The notes: generated by a model not told the origin, from the sequence alone. A stretch of DNA of 64,000 nucleotides from Blastomonas aquatica (GCF_014639875.1 NZ_BMGD01000003.1:248001-312000); one strand, 5' to 3'. Shown: positions 41,794 to 52,730, numbered from the stretch's first letter. A program made the numbers and translations.

Positions 41794-42315
41794 ATGCGTT
41801 TCACGCCCGCAGCCATCGCGCTGTCACTGGCTCTTGCCACCGTATCGAGCACCGGTATCGGTCAGCCGATCACTTATGCCGTCGATCCCGTGTCGCAGGC
41901 GCTGGTCGATGAAGGATCGAGCGTGCAGCAGACGGGCAAATTGGACGACGCGATCGGGCTTTACGAGGCCGCGCTCGCAGTCGATCCGGGCAATCGCAGC
42001 GCGTATATTGCGCTCGCGCAAATTGCGAGCGCACAGGGCCTGCCCGGCAAGGCAATCCGCCTGTACCGCGAAGCGCTTCGGCTCGATCCCAACGATGTCG
42101 CCGCTCTGGTCGGGCAGGGTGAAGCGATGGTCCAGCGCGGCGCGGTCGAAAAGGCCCGCCGCAACCTGGTCCGCATCGAGGCCATCTGCACCACCGCCTG
42201 CACCGAAACCGAACGCCTGGTCGCCGCCATCGACGAAGCTGCCGCCAAGCCGGTGCTATCGGCCGAGGCGGTCGCGTCGACGCCAACGGTTGCTCCGGTG
42301 ACCGAGCAGCCTTGA
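41794..42315 (+). CDS. Exported TPR protein
   Basis: A 173-aa protein with a signal peptide (MRFTPAAIALSLALATVSSTG) and two to three TPR units at residues about 45-125 (GKLDDAIGLYEAALAVDPGN, GLPGKAIRLYREALRLDPND). The tail is Ala/Val/Thr-rich. Probably periplasmic and involved in protein contact; no partner can be named. CTGGGAGAC precedes the ATG. Confidence 0.85.
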   Translation: MRFTPAAIALSLALATVSSTGIGQPITYAVDPVSQALVDEGSSVQQTGKLDDAIGLYEAALAVDPGNRSAYIALAQIASAQGLPGKAIRLYREALRLDPNDVAALVGQGEAMVQRGAVEKARRNLVRIEAICTTACTETERLVAAIDEAAAKPVLSAEAVASTPTVAPVTEQP

Positions 42316-42567
42316 GGGCGACGACCGGCTTTGGCCTGACGCACACATGCCACACCATAAATCCTCGCCTATAATGGGGGGGATCTGCCCACAGATCGGT
42401 TGATGGAAGTGTATCAGCGTCGGCGCGAGGACTGCGCCCTTCAGTCATGCTACGCCTCAGGAGCGTGCGAAGTGCGGCAATATGGCACAGGCAGGGCGCA
42501 GGCCCAATTGGGTGGGAAGTACGATAGCCGAACCTATTCGCTTGCCACCGGAATTGGCCTGAAGCTA
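42316..42567. other. 252-base gap without a confident gene
   Basis: Transition from high-GC operon to the AT-rich patch. A 58-codon frame on the plus strand (ATG at 42403, stop at 42577) is open but has no recognisable family and overlaps the next gene. No repeat family seen here. Confidence 0.4.
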
Positions 42568-43473
42568 CTAGTTCTCTAGATTGACATAGGCGAAGATTGC
42601 CTCTTCCGCATAGCGTCGTTGGAACTTTAGATAAGAAAAAAGAGAAAACAAATAAACGACACTTATGGCAAGATAACTAATTAATTTCGTTAGTGTTGAA
42701 TTGTCCCCTATTACGATCAAGCTGTCTGGCGGGGTATGGCCAAGCACACGACAAATATGCATGAGCAATTCAATCCATAGTGCACCCAAAAATATTGTGC
42801 ATATTGACCGAAATAGGCCGGATATCACAAGATAATTGTACATACGCGCAGTAGCCGTCGGATTTTTGTTGATGACAACTGATTCAAGTGCTTTAAACCA
42901 CTGCGTATCTTGACTTATTGATTTCGCGTCAGGGAATTTAGTGGTCAATTTAAGATCCGCTGCGTCGAGTAGGTATTCAGGAATACGAGTTTTAAAGAAT
43001 CCAAACCAGTTTGAAACCCACACAACTATATAAGTCGGAACTGCAGGCAGATGTATCAGAAAGCGTAATGCTCCTCTAATTTTTCTACCTTTCTCAAAGT
43101 TTTTTTGAGCTCCTTGTTTTAATCTACCTCGAATTACTTCGTTTATATTTCCATGCGATTTACATCCGAGTAATATTATTGTGCTTGGTTTGCCAAAAAG
43201 GCTGTCCATAACCTTTTCTATAGTCTCACTGCCTACATATGCAATGATGTGGCCTAGTATATATACCGAAAATAGTGCAGTTAACGAATTTATTAAAGTG
43301 GATACAAAAGAAGAGCTGATCTAAAAATTAAAACTCGTAATCTGAATATTTAGGTCTTCTGTATAATGCATTATGAATGGCAAAGAAAATAGGCCGCATC
43401 CGAAATATACTACGATATCATAATTAGCAAATGGTGGTCTAACTAGGTCTTTAATTGACTCGATAGATGCCAT
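42568..43473 (-). pseudogene. AT-rich membrane-protein gene interrupted by an in-frame TAG
   Basis: One frame runs from an ATG at 43473 to the stop at 42568 (301 sense positions if read through) with a single TAG at 43321-43323 (codon 51). The part before it reads MASIESIKDLVRPPFANYD and a hydrophobic stretch. After the TAG come SSSFVSTLINSL and a membrane segment (LFSVYILGHIIAYVG), then a charged central region and two more membrane segments. A 213-aa start at MDSLFGKPSTI (43209) would lose the first two hydrophobic stretches, so a nonsense-mutated gene fits better. Much lower GC than the flanks suggests horizontal origin. No family recognised. Confidence 0.7.
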
Positions 43474-43731
43474 TGCGGCTGCTCCCAACGTTACAAAACT
43501 CGTAGCCAGAAGCTTATGCTACCCTTTTGCGAGCGCGACTGCACCGAATTTTTGTCGGTAATTATCAATTAAAATTCGTGCGTGCAACTCAAAGGCGTCT
43601 TGGCGATTTACCAGTATTGTGTACGTGAACTACGCAAAATAGAACTCGAATTATTTTTCCCTGAACTCTGCCATAGTCGGTTGAGCATAAAGAACCTAGC
43701 AGGGTGCTTGGGTGACGGGTTGAATACTCCA
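43474..43731. other. AT-rich 258-base gap, no gene
   Basis: Continuation of the low-GC patch between the interrupted membrane gene and the LysR gene. No open frame with family resemblance on either strand and no clear palindrome; it may hold remnants of a transferred segment and the upstream region of the broken gene. High-GC sequence resumes at the end of the LysR gene, after a C-run near 43735. Confidence 0.5.
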
Positions 43732-44616
43732 CTACCCCCCATCCCCCCACGCCCCCCCAATCCGCTCCGCCAGCACCCCGCGCACGCGCGCCACCACCGC
43801 CTCTGGCACCGCGTCCGCCTCGCGCATCAGCACTCCCAAAGTCCGCACATGCGTGAAGTCTTCCATCGGCACCCGCGCCACGCCGGGCACGACAAAACAG
43901 TCCGGCATCACCGTCACGCCGACGCCTGCTGCGACCAGCGCCAGGATGCGGTCGTCGCTGCGGGAGCGGGCGGCGAAGAAGGGGCGGACGCCGCGCGCGG
44001 TGAAGTGCTGGCTGGTCGCGGTGAGCAACTCGCAATGGCGGCGCACCAGCATCACGTTGTCGGCGAGCTCGTGCGCGGCGATCGAGGTGCGCTCCGCCAG
44101 CGGGTGCGATGCGGGCAAAGCGAGGCCATAGCCTTCGCTCGCCACCGGTTCGAAGCTGTCGCGCAGCCGGCCCTGTGGCTCGGTGGTGATTGCAAGGTCA
44201 ATCCGCGCGGCATCGAGCCGGTCCTGCAGCTCGCTGGCGCGGCCCTCGACGAACTCGGTGCGGATGCCGTCAATCCCGCCCAGCGCTTTTGCGATGTCGG
44301 CCACCATGCTGGTGGGGAGGGTGGCGAGCACGCCAAGCCGGATGATCGCCTCGGGCTGGCGCTGCTTCATCGCCACTTCGGCGAGGTTGAACTGTGCCTC
44401 GATCCGGCGCGCGTGTTCGGCGAACTGCGCGCCGGTCGGCGTGAGATCAACCCGCCGGTTCGACCGGTGGAACAATCGCTGGCCGACGCTCTCCTCCAAT
44501 CGCGCTATACCCACCGACAGTGTCGGCTGGGTGACGTTGCAGCTCTCGGCCGCGCGCGTAAAATTGCCATGCTCGACCACGGCGAGGAAGTAGCGCAGCA
44601 GATAGCGTTCGATCAT
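43732..44616 (-). CDS. LysR family transcriptional regulator
   Basis: A 294-aa LysR protein. The N-terminal winged helix has YFLAVVEHGNFTRAAESCNVTQPTLSVGIARLEE and GQRLFHRS. The effector domain covers residues about 90-290. It is divergent from the isovaleryl-CoA dehydrogenase gene with 102 bases between the starts, so it is the best candidate regulator of the leucine-degradation genes. The 3' end lies at a C-rich run at the edge of the AT-rich patch. Confidence 0.92.
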   Translation of the reverse strand: MIERYLLRYFLAVVEHGNFTRAAESCNVTQPTLSVGIARLEESVGQRLFHRSNRRVDLTPTGAQFAEHARRIEAQFNLAEVAMKQRQPEAIIRLGVLATLPTSMVADIAKALGGIDGIRTEFVEGRASELQDRLDAARIDLAITTEPQGRLRDSFEPVASEGYGLALPASHPLAERTSIAAHELADNVMLVRRHCELLTATSQHFTARGVRPFFAARSRSDDRILALVAAGVGVTVMPDCFVVPGVARVPMEDFTHVRTLGVLMREADAVPEAVVARVRGVLAERIGGAWGDGG

Positions 44617-44718
44617 AGACAGCGTCTAGGATAAACCCCTGACGATATCAATTTTCCTTTGTTGACCGCTCGGGCTAAAAGCCGCTTCAATCGAACGATA
44701 AACGAGAGGATCATCCCC

Positions 44719-45876
44719 ATGTCGACGCTCCCCGAATTCGACTTCGCGCTTGGCGAGGCTGCGGACATGATCCGCGACACCACCGCGCGCTTTGCCGCCG
44801 ACAAGATCGCGCCGATCGCCGCGAAGATCGATGCCGAGGACTGGTTCCCGGTCGAATTGTGGCCGCAGATGGGCGCGCTCGGACTGCACGGCATCACCGT
44901 GGGCGAGGAAGACGGCGGGCTGGGCCTTGGTTATCTCGAGCATGTCATCGCGATGGAAGAGGTCAGCCGCGCGAGCGCCTCGCTGGGGCTGTCGTACGGT
45001 GCGCACTCCAACCTGTGCGTCAACCAGTTGCGCCGCTGGGGCAATCCGGAACAGAAGGCCAAGTATCTGCCCGGGCTGATCTCGGGCGAGCACATCGGCT
45101 CGCTCGCGATGTCGGAAGTCGGCGCAGGATCGGACGTCGTGTCGATGAAGCTCAAGGCCGAGGCTGTCGCGGGCGGTTACCGGCTCAATGGCACCAAGTT
45201 CTGGATCACCAACTCGGCCTATGCGCAGACGCTGATCGTCTATGCCAAGACCGGAGAGGGTTCGGGCGGGATCACCGCGTTCATCATCGAAAAGGACATG
45301 CCGGGCTTTTCGATCGGGCAGAAGATAGCCAAGATGGGGATGCGCGGGAGCCCCACGGCAGAACTGGTATTCAACGATTGCTTTGTTCCGCAAGAGAATA
45401 TCATGGGGCCGCTGAACGGCGGCGTCGGCGTGCTGATGAGCGGGCTGGATTATGAGCGCGCGGTGCTTGCCGCAGGGCCGCTGGGCATCATGCAGGCGTG
45501 CCTTGATGTGGTGCTGCCCTATGTGCGCGAGCGCAAGCAGTTCGGATCACCCATCGGATCGTTCCAGATGGTGCAGGCCAAGGTCGCCGACATGTACGTC
45601 GCGCTGAACAGCGCGCGCGCCTATGTGTACGCGGTCGCGCGCGCCTGCGATGCGGGCAAGACGACGCGGTTCGATGCCGCCGGCGCAATCCTGCTGGCCA
45701 GCGAGAATGCGGTGAAGTGCTCGCTCGAGGCGATCCAGGCGCTGGGCGGGGCGGGCTACACCACCGACTGGCCGGTCGAACGCTTGCTGCGCGATGCCAA
45801 GCTGTACGACATCGGCGCGGGCACCAACGAAATCCGGCGGTTTTTGATCGCGCGTGAACTGATCGGAGCGCGGTGA
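44719..45876 (+). CDS. Isovaleryl-CoA dehydrogenase
   Basis: A 385-aa acyl-CoA dehydrogenase with FAD. Motifs include AMSEVGAGSDVVSMKL (FAD/substrate loop), GTKFWITNSAYAQTLIVYAKT, and a C-terminal region YTTDWPVERLLRDAKLYDIGAGTNEIRRFLIARELIG. The sequence context, upstream of methylcrotonyl-CoA carboxylase genes, points to isovaleryl-CoA as substrate in leucine breakdown. GAGAGGA precedes the ATG. The upstream in-frame ATG has no family match. Confidence 0.9.
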   Translation: MSTLPEFDFALGEAADMIRDTTARFAADKIAPIAAKIDAEDWFPVELWPQMGALGLHGITVGEEDGGLGLGYLEHVIAMEEVSRASASLGLSYGAHSNLCVNQLRRWGNPEQKAKYLPGLISGEHIGSLAMSEVGAGSDVVSMKLKAEAVAGGYRLNGTKFWITNSAYAQTLIVYAKTGEGSGGITAFIIEKDMPGFSIGQKIAKMGMRGSPTAELVFNDCFVPQENIMGPLNGGVGVLMSGLDYERAVLAAGPLGIMQACLDVVLPYVRERKQFGSPIGSFQMVQAKVADMYVALNSARAYVYAVARACDAGKTTRFDAAGAILLASENAVKCSLEAIQALGGAGYTTDWPVERLLRDAKLYDIGAGTNEIRRFLIARELIGAR

Positions 45877-45901
45877 TGGCTGCAGATATCCAATTGGAAG
45901 C

Positions 45902-46043
45902 TCCTCTCCCCTTGCGGGAGAGGATGGTAAGGCTTGCCGGTTCATCGGCTAGCCGCACCTGGAGAGGGGGGCGGCCCTCTCCAACGTCGCCTAGGCAGCA
46001 AGCTGCCAAGGCTTTGGTCTCCTCTCCCGTAAAGGGAGAGGAG
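45902..46043. repeat. Family A composite repeat upstream of mccB
   Basis: Left hairpin CTCTCCCCTTGCGGGAGAGG, a middle stem around GCTTGCCGGTTCATCGGCTAGCC, a second with CTAGGCAGCAAGCTGCCAAGG, and right hairpin CTCTCCCGTAAAGGGAGAGG. The right arm GGGAGAGGAGGG also forms the Shine-Dalgarno sequence of mccB, whose ATG follows at 46046. Confidence 0.82.
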
Positions 46044-46045
46044 GG

Positions 46046-47647
46046 ATGACCGCCCCTACGCTCGACACCAAGATCGATACAAATTCAGACCTTTACCGCG
46101 CAGCATACACGCACAATATCACCCTGCGCGACGAGCTGTGGAGCAAGGTGGCCGAAGCCGCGCTCGGCGGCAACGCCAAGTCGCGTGAGCGGCACACATC
46201 GCGCGGAAAGCTGCTACCGCGTCAGCGCGTCGAGCGGCTGCTCGATCCGGGCTCGCCGTTCCTCGAGATCGGCCAGCTGGCCGCCTGCGACCTGTACGAA
46301 GGCGAAATCCCAGGCGCGGGGATGATCGCCGGCATCGGCCGCGTCTCGGGCCGCCAGTGCATGATCGTGTGCAACGACGCCACCGTCAAAGGCGGCACCT
46401 ATTACCCGATGACGGTGAAGAAGCACCTGCGCGCGCAGGAGATTGCCGAGGCCAACCGGCTGCCGTGCATCTATCTGGTCGATAGCGGCGGGGCGAACCT
46501 GCCGCACCAGGCGGAAGTCTTCCCCGACCGCGACCATTTCGGCCGAATCTTCTTCAACCAGGCCAATATGTCCGCCAAGGGCATCCCGCAGATCGCCTGC
46601 GTGATGGGAAGCTGTACTGCGGGCGGCGCATATGTCCCTGCGATGTCCGACGAGAGCGTGATCGTGCGCAACCAGGGCACGATCTTCCTCGCCGGGCCTC
46701 CGCTGGTCAAGGCCGCGACGGGCGAGGAGATAACAGCTGAGGATCTGGGCGGCGGTGATCTGCACGGGCGCAAATCGGGCGTGGTCGATCATGTCGCAGA
46801 GAATGACGAACACGCGCTGACCATCGTGCGCGATATCGTCTCGCACCTGGGGCCGATCCCCAAGCCCAACATCGATGTCCGCGAACCACGCGCGCCAAAG
46901 TTCGACGCCGAGGAGCTTTACGGCATCATCCCGTCCGATGTCCGCGCGCCGTATGACGTTCACGAGGTGATCGCGCGCATCGTCGACGGCAGCGAGTTCC
47001 ACGAGTTCAAGGCGCTGTACGGCAGCTCCTTGGTCTGCGGGTTCGCGCACATCTGGGGGATGCCGGTCGCGATCCTCGCCAACAACGGCGTGCTGTTCAG
47101 CGAAAGCGCGGTCAAGGGCGCGCATTTCATCGAGCTCGCCTGCCAGCGGCGCATTCCCTTGCTGTTCCTCCAGAACATCTCCGGCTTCATGGTCGGTGGC
47201 AAGTACGAGGCCGAAGGCATCGCCAAACATGGCGCCAAATTGGTGACCGCAGTGGCGACCGCGAGTGTGCCCAAGGTCACCGTGCTGATCGGCGGTAGCT
47301 TCGGCGCGGGCAATTACGGCATGTGCGGGCGCGCCTATTCGCCCCGCTTCCTGTTCAGCTGGCCAAACAGCCGCATCAGCGTGATGGGTGGCGAGCAGGC
47401 CGCGTCGGTGCTGGCGACCGTCCACCGCGATGCCGACAGCTGGACGCCGGAGCAGACCGAGGCGTTTAAGCAGCCGATCCGTGATGACTATGAGGCGCAG
47501 GGCAGCCCCTACCACGCCACCTCGCGGCTGTGGGACGACGGCATCATCGACCCCGCGCAGACGAGGGACGTATTGGGCTTGGCGTTCGCGGCGTGCCTGA
47601 ATGCACCGGTCGAGGAGGGCACGCGGTTTGGCGTGTTCCGGATGTGA
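46046..47647 (+). CDS. Methylcrotonyl-CoA carboxylase, carboxyltransferase (beta) subunit
   Basis: A 533-aa carboxyltransferase that moves the carboxyl group from biotin to 3-methylcrotonyl-CoA in leucine catabolism. Seen are [61 protein letters not shown], and the C-terminal [16 protein letters not shown] and [13 protein letters not shown]. The length is typical. Its partner biotin subunit gene is 528 bases downstream, separated by a repeat-flanked DUF559 gene; normally the two genes are close. Confidence 0.95.
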   Translation: MTAPTLDTKIDTNSDLYRAAYTHNITLRDELWSKVAEAALGGNAKSRERHTSRGKLLPRQRVERLLDPGSPFLEIGQLAACDLYEGEIPGAGMIAGIGRVSGRQCMIVCNDATVKGGTYYPMTVKKHLRAQEIAEANRLPCIYLVDSGGANLPHQAEVFPDRDHFGRIFFNQANMSAKGIPQIACVMGSCTAGGAYVPAMSDESVIVRNQGTIFLAGPPLVKAATGEEITAEDLGGGDLHGRKSGVVDHVAENDEHALTIVRDIVSHLGPIPKPNIDVREPRAPKFDAEELYGIIPSDVRAPYDVHEVIARIVDGSEFHEFKALYGSSLVCGFAHIWGMPVAILANNGVLFSESAVKGAHFIELACQRRIPLLFLQNISGFMVGGKYEAEGIAKHGAKLVTAVATASVPKVTVLIGGSFGAGNYGMCGRAYSPRFLFSWPNSRISVMGGEQAASVLATVHRDADSWTPEQTEAFKQPIRDDYEAQGSPYHATSRLWDDGIIDPAQTRDVLGLAFAACLNAPVEEGTRFGVFRM

Positions 47648-47664
47648 TGGGGTGTGTTTGGCTT

Positions 47665-47725
47665 AAATCCTCCCCGAGCTTGCTCGGGGAGGGGGACCGC
47701 CCGCGCAGCGGGTGGTGGAGGGGTT
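47665..47725. repeat. Family C inverted repeat, left arm (DUF559 cassette)
   Basis: About 61 bases. It starts AAATCCTCCCCGAGC, closes its first stem with GCTCGGGGAGG, then has GGGACCGCCCG ... CGGGTGGTGGAGGGG. Its reverse complement recurs at 48099-48162 with small length differences in the loops. The GGAGGGG end gives the DUF559 gene its ribosome binding site. Confidence 0.92.
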
Positions 47726-47729
47726 CTTC

Positions 47730-48170
47730 GTGTTGAAGGATGAAGCCCCAAAGCCCGCAGTTGGAACCGTCACCCGCGCACGCCGCCTCCGCAAGGACAT
47801 GAGCCTGCCAGAGGTGCTTCTTTGGAAGCTGCTGAAGACGCAACCCGACGGTTTGAAGTTTCGCAGACAACACCCAAGCGGCGAGTATGTCCTGGATTTT
47901 TTCTGTGCCGATGCGCGGCTTGCGACCGAGATCGACGGGCAGTCGCACGACTGTGGTGACCGTCCCGAACGGGACCAGCGCCGCGATGCTTGGTTGAAAT
48001 CGCAAGGGATCGAAACCCTGCGGATACCCGCCAGCGACGTTCTCGAAGATTGCGCTGCGGTCGCTGATGGCATCGTTCAATATGCCCGGGCGCGATTGCC
48101 CCTCCACCACCCGGCAAGTGCCGGGCGGTCCCCCTCCCCGAGACAAGCTCGGGGAGGATTTTCAGGATAG
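47730..48170 (+). CDS. DUF559 domain nuclease-like protein, solitary, repeat-flanked
   Basis: A DUF559 (Vsr-like restriction-endonuclease fold) protein of about 146 aa from the GTG at 47730, which follows GGAGGGG by 8 bases; a GTG at 47712 or the TTG at 47733 are alternatives. It has the family pattern: RKDMSLPEVLLWKLLK, FRRQHPSGEYVLDFFCADARLATEIDGQSH (catalytic Asp/Glu region) and ERDQRRDAWLKSQGIETLRIPASDVLED. The last 25 or so codons lie inside the downstream repeat arm. It interrupts the mccB-mccA pair in the same direction. Function and target unknown. Confidence 0.85.
   Translation: MLKDEAPKPAVGTVTRARRLRKDMSLPEVLLWKLLKTQPDGLKFRRQHPSGEYVLDFFCADARLATEIDGQSHDCGDRPERDQRRDAWLKSQGIETLRIPASDVLEDCAAVADGIVQYARARLPLHHPASAGRSPSPRQARGGFSG
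48099..48162. repeat. Family C inverted repeat, right arm (DUF559 cassette)
   Basis: Reverse-oriented partner of 47665-47725: CCCCTCCACCACCCGG ... CCGGGCGGTCCCCCTCCCC, then GAGACAAGCTC, then GGGGAGGATTT. It overlaps the 3' end of the DUF559 coding region and ends 13 bases before the mccA ATG. Confidence 0.92.
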
Positions 48171-48175
48171 AATCC

Positions 48176-50095
<1,920 letters not shown>

Positions 50096-50146
50096 TACGC
50101 AGTTGGATGAGGGTGAAGGGTGGCGTGACAACGCTGGCGTTGCCGC

Positions 50147-50249
50147 CCCCTCTCCCAGCTTCGACTAGGCAGCAAGCTGCCAAGTCTTCGCAACCCTCTC
50201 CCTCGGGGGGGAGAGGGGTAAGGTGGTGCTCCCTCGGGGGAGAGGGGTT
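50147..50249. repeat. Family A composite repeat upstream of the MaoC gene
   Basis: CCCTCTCCC ... CTAGGCAGCAAGCTGCCAAG ... CCTCGGGGGGGAGAGG stems, with a further GGGGGAGAGGGG run. Together with copies at 180-322, 6438-6593, 36833-36967 and 45902-46043 it defines a bipartite family. Confidence 0.78.
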
Positions 50250-50263
50250 CAAAAGGAAACACG

Positions 50264-50716
50264 ATGGCAGGCAAATTTTTTGACGAATGGAACATCGGTG
50301 ACCGGATCGAGCATGAGATCCGCCGCACGGTGACCGAGACCGACAATCTGCTGTTCACCACGATGACCCACAATCCGCAGCCGCTGCATCTCGATGTCGA
50401 GGCCGCGAAGGCGAGCGAGTTCGGGCATATCCTCGTCAACGGCACCTTCACCTTCGCGTTGATGGTCGGGCTGTCGGTGGGCGATACCACGCTGGGCACG
50501 CTGGTGGCGAACCTGGGCTATGACAAGCTGGTGATGCCCAAGCCGGTATTCATCGGCGATACCATGCGCGCGACAAGCGAAGTCACCGAGCTCAAGCCAT
50601 CGAAGTCACGCCCCAATGCCGGAATCGTGACCTTCACTCACGAGCTGATCAACCAGCGCGACGAGGTGGTGTGCCGGTGTTTGCGCTCGGCGTTGTTGAA
50701 GCGCAAACCGGACTGA
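50264..50716 (+). CDS. MaoC family dehydratase
   Basis: A 150-aa hot-dog fold protein. The catalytic region is [14 protein letters not shown] (Asp/His of the MaoC dyad) near residue 36, and [18 protein letters not shown] follows. It is likely an enoyl-CoA hydratase acting on a branched intermediate; its position after mccA suggests a role in leucine or related acyl-CoA breakdown. AAAAGGAA precedes the ATG. Confidence 0.88.
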   Translation: MAGKFFDEWNIGDRIEHEIRRTVTETDNLLFTTMTHNPQPLHLDVEAAKASEFGHILVNGTFTFALMVGLSVGDTTLGTLVANLGYDKLVMPKPVFIGDTMRATSEVTELKPSKSRPNAGIVTFTHELINQRDEVVCRCLRSALLKRKPD

Positions 50717-50722
50717 AAATCG

Positions 50723-50800
50723 CTGTTCTCCGGCGAAAGCCGGAGCCCAGGGCGGTGTTGCACTATCATCGCTCTGGACTCCGGCTTTCGCCGGAGAACG
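50723..50800. repeat. Family B palindromic repeat, copy 4 (reverse orientation)
   Basis: Perfect-looking arms TTCTCCGGCGAAAGCCGGAG and its partner. Spacer sequence matches copies 1-3 only when read on the other strand (GATGATAGTGCAA), so this copy is inverted. No nuclease gene nearby. Confidence 0.88.
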
Positions 50801-50921
50801 GAAGAAAAACTGATAGTTAGAGTTTTCCGTATACGAAAACTCCCCCAACCCCTTGACCCCGCGACCCCGGCCTGCGTCTAATGCGGCGCACCACATCTCT
50901 GCCAATCCGGGGTCGCCTATC

Positions 50922-52727
50922 ATGCGCGCATCAACTGTTCTGCTTTCGCTTCTGCTCAGCACCGCGAGCATCACGGCAGCGCCCGCGTTCGCTCAAGACG
51001 AGCTCGCTCCCGCTGTCCCCACTGCCGCGGCGAAACCCGCCCCCGGCCCGATGGATGCGAAGCTGCGCGCAATCTACGATGCCGAATGGGAATGGCGGCA
51101 GGGCGAATATGCCCGGGTGAAGGAAGGTGACCGCTGGGTCCAGGGTGACAGGTTCTCCAGCGAAACCGCCGAGGCGCAGGCGCGGCGGCTGGCCTATTGG
51201 ACCGATGTGCTGAAACAGCTCGATGCGATCCCGATGGACCAGCTTTCGCCCGAAGAGCAGGTCAACGCTGCGGTGTTCCGCCAATCGGTGTGGGAGAACG
51301 CCAAGGGCCTGGAATACAAGACTTATGAAGCGCCGTTCAACAGCGACACGTTCTTCTGGGGCGGGCTGAATCCGCGCGCAGGCTTCGCCACCGCCACCGG
51401 ATACCGCCGCTTTCTGGGGCGGATGGCCGACATTCCGCGCTATTTCGACGAGCACACCGTCAACATGCGCGCCGGGCTCGCGCGCGGCTATACCGTGCCG
51501 CGGGTCGGCATCGAAGGTCGCGATGCGACGATTGAGGCCTATACCGTGGCCGGCGAGGCGAACCCGTTCTACGACGCCTTTCGCACGATGCCTGCCAGCA
51601 TCCCCGCAGCGGACCAGGCCGCGCTTCGCGCAGATGCGCTGCGGGCGATCGAAGTGTCGGTGGTGCCCGCCTACACCAAGCTGCTGACCTTCATGCGGGC
51701 TGAATATATGCCCAAGGCGCGCACGACAATCGATGCGTATTCGCTGCCCGATGGCAAGCAGTACTATCAGGACATGATCAAGGTCTTCACTACGCTCGAC
51801 CTGACACCCGAACAGATCCACGAGATCGGCCTGAAAGAGGTCGCGCGGATCGATGCCGACATGCAGAAGACGATGCGCGAAACCGGGTTCAAGGGCACAT
51901 TTCCCGAGTTCCTGCAGTTCATGCGCACCGACCCGCAATTCTATGCCAAGACCCCGCGCGAATTGCTGTCGTATGTCGCCTATGTCACCAAGAAGATGGA
52001 CGGCAAGCTCAAGGAATCGTTCAACCTGCTGCCGCGCTATCGCTTCACGATCCGCCCGGTGCCCGATGAGATCGCGCCGATCTATACCTCGGGGCGTGGC
52101 GGGCTGGAGAGCTGCCTGTTCAACACCTATGATCTGCCCTCGCGGCCGCTGTACAACCTCACCGCGCTGGCGCTGCACGAATGCATTCCGGGGCACAGCT
52201 TCCAGGCGGCGGTGGCGCTCGAGGCGCCTGACCGTCCCGACTTCCGCCGCCAGACCTATTTCTCGGGCTATGGCGAGGGCTGGGGGCTCTACACCGAATG
52301 GCTCGGCACCAAGCTCGACATGTACGAAACGCCATACGAGGAGTTCGGCCGCGAGACCTTCGAGATGTGGCGCGCGGTGCGGCTGGTGATCGATACCGGC
52401 ATCCACACCAAGGGCTGGAGCCGGCAGAAGGCGATCGATTATCTGGCCAGCCACACCGCGCTCGCACAGCGCGATGTCGAGACCGAGGTCGATCGGTATA
52501 TCTCGTGGCCGGCGCAGGCGCTGGCGTATAAACTGGGCGAGCTTAGCCTGCGCAAGATGCGCGCAAAGGCCGAGGCTGAACTGGGTACCCGGTTCGACCA
52601 GCGGCCGTTCCACGATGCGTATCTCGCGCTGGGATCGGTGCCGTTGCCGGTGATGGAAGCGAAGATGGAAGAGTTCATCGCTGCCCAGAAGGTCAGGCTC
52701 GCCAAGCCGGACAAGAACCCCAGCTGA
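50922..52727 (+). CDS. DUF885 family exported metallopeptidase-like protein
   Basis: A 601-aa protein with a signal peptide (MRASTVLLSLLLSTASITAAPAFA). It is of the DUF885 family, thought to be zinc-dependent peptidases related to M32-like folds. The signature LALHECIPGHSFQ lies near residue 419 and supplies His-Glu and His ligands, with a Glu-containing YGEGWGLYTEWLG downstream. The C-terminal region PAQALAYKLGEL is also conserved. Periplasmic. Substrate unknown. Confidence 0.86.
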   Translation: MRASTVLLSLLLSTASITAAPAFAQDELAPAVPTAAAKPAPGPMDAKLRAIYDAEWEWRQGEYARVKEGDRWVQGDRFSSETAEAQARRLAYWTDVLKQLDAIPMDQLSPEEQVNAAVFRQSVWENAKGLEYKTYEAPFNSDTFFWGGLNPRAGFATATGYRRFLGRMADIPRYFDEHTVNMRAGLARGYTVPRVGIEGRDATIEAYTVAGEANPFYDAFRTMPASIPAADQAALRADALRAIEVSVVPAYTKLLTFMRAEYMPKARTTIDAYSLPDGKQYYQDMIKVFTTLDLTPEQIHEIGLKEVARIDADMQKTMRETGFKGTFPEFLQFMRTDPQFYAKTPRELLSYVAYVTKKMDGKLKESFNLLPRYRFTIRPVPDEIAPIYTSGRGGLESCLFNTYDLPSRPLYNLTALALHECIPGHSFQAAVALEAPDRPDFRRQTYFSGYGEGWGLYTEWLGTKLDMYETPYEEFGRETFEMWRAVRLVIDTGIHTKGWSRQKAIDYLASHTALAQRDVETEVDRYISWPAQALAYKLGELSLRKMRAKAEAELGTRFDQRPFHDAYLALGSVPLPVMEAKMEEFIAAQKVRLAKPDKNPS

Positions 52728-52730
52728 CGA

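Noticed and set aside
42403-42579. 58-codon plus-strand frame in the gap before the AT-rich patch
   Set aside because: No recognisable family, no Shine-Dalgarno sequence, and it overlaps the 3' end of the AT-rich gene. It could be chance in a mixed-composition region.
43582-44634. Long plus-strand frame opposite the LysR gene
   Set aside because: Antisense to a clear LysR gene; its protein is Arg/His-rich with no domain, as expected for the reverse strand of high-GC coding sequence.
47665-48162. CRISPR or classical IS interpretation of the repeats
   Set aside because: There are no regularly spaced units, no transposase and no evident target duplication; the repeats are palindromes in one inverted pair.
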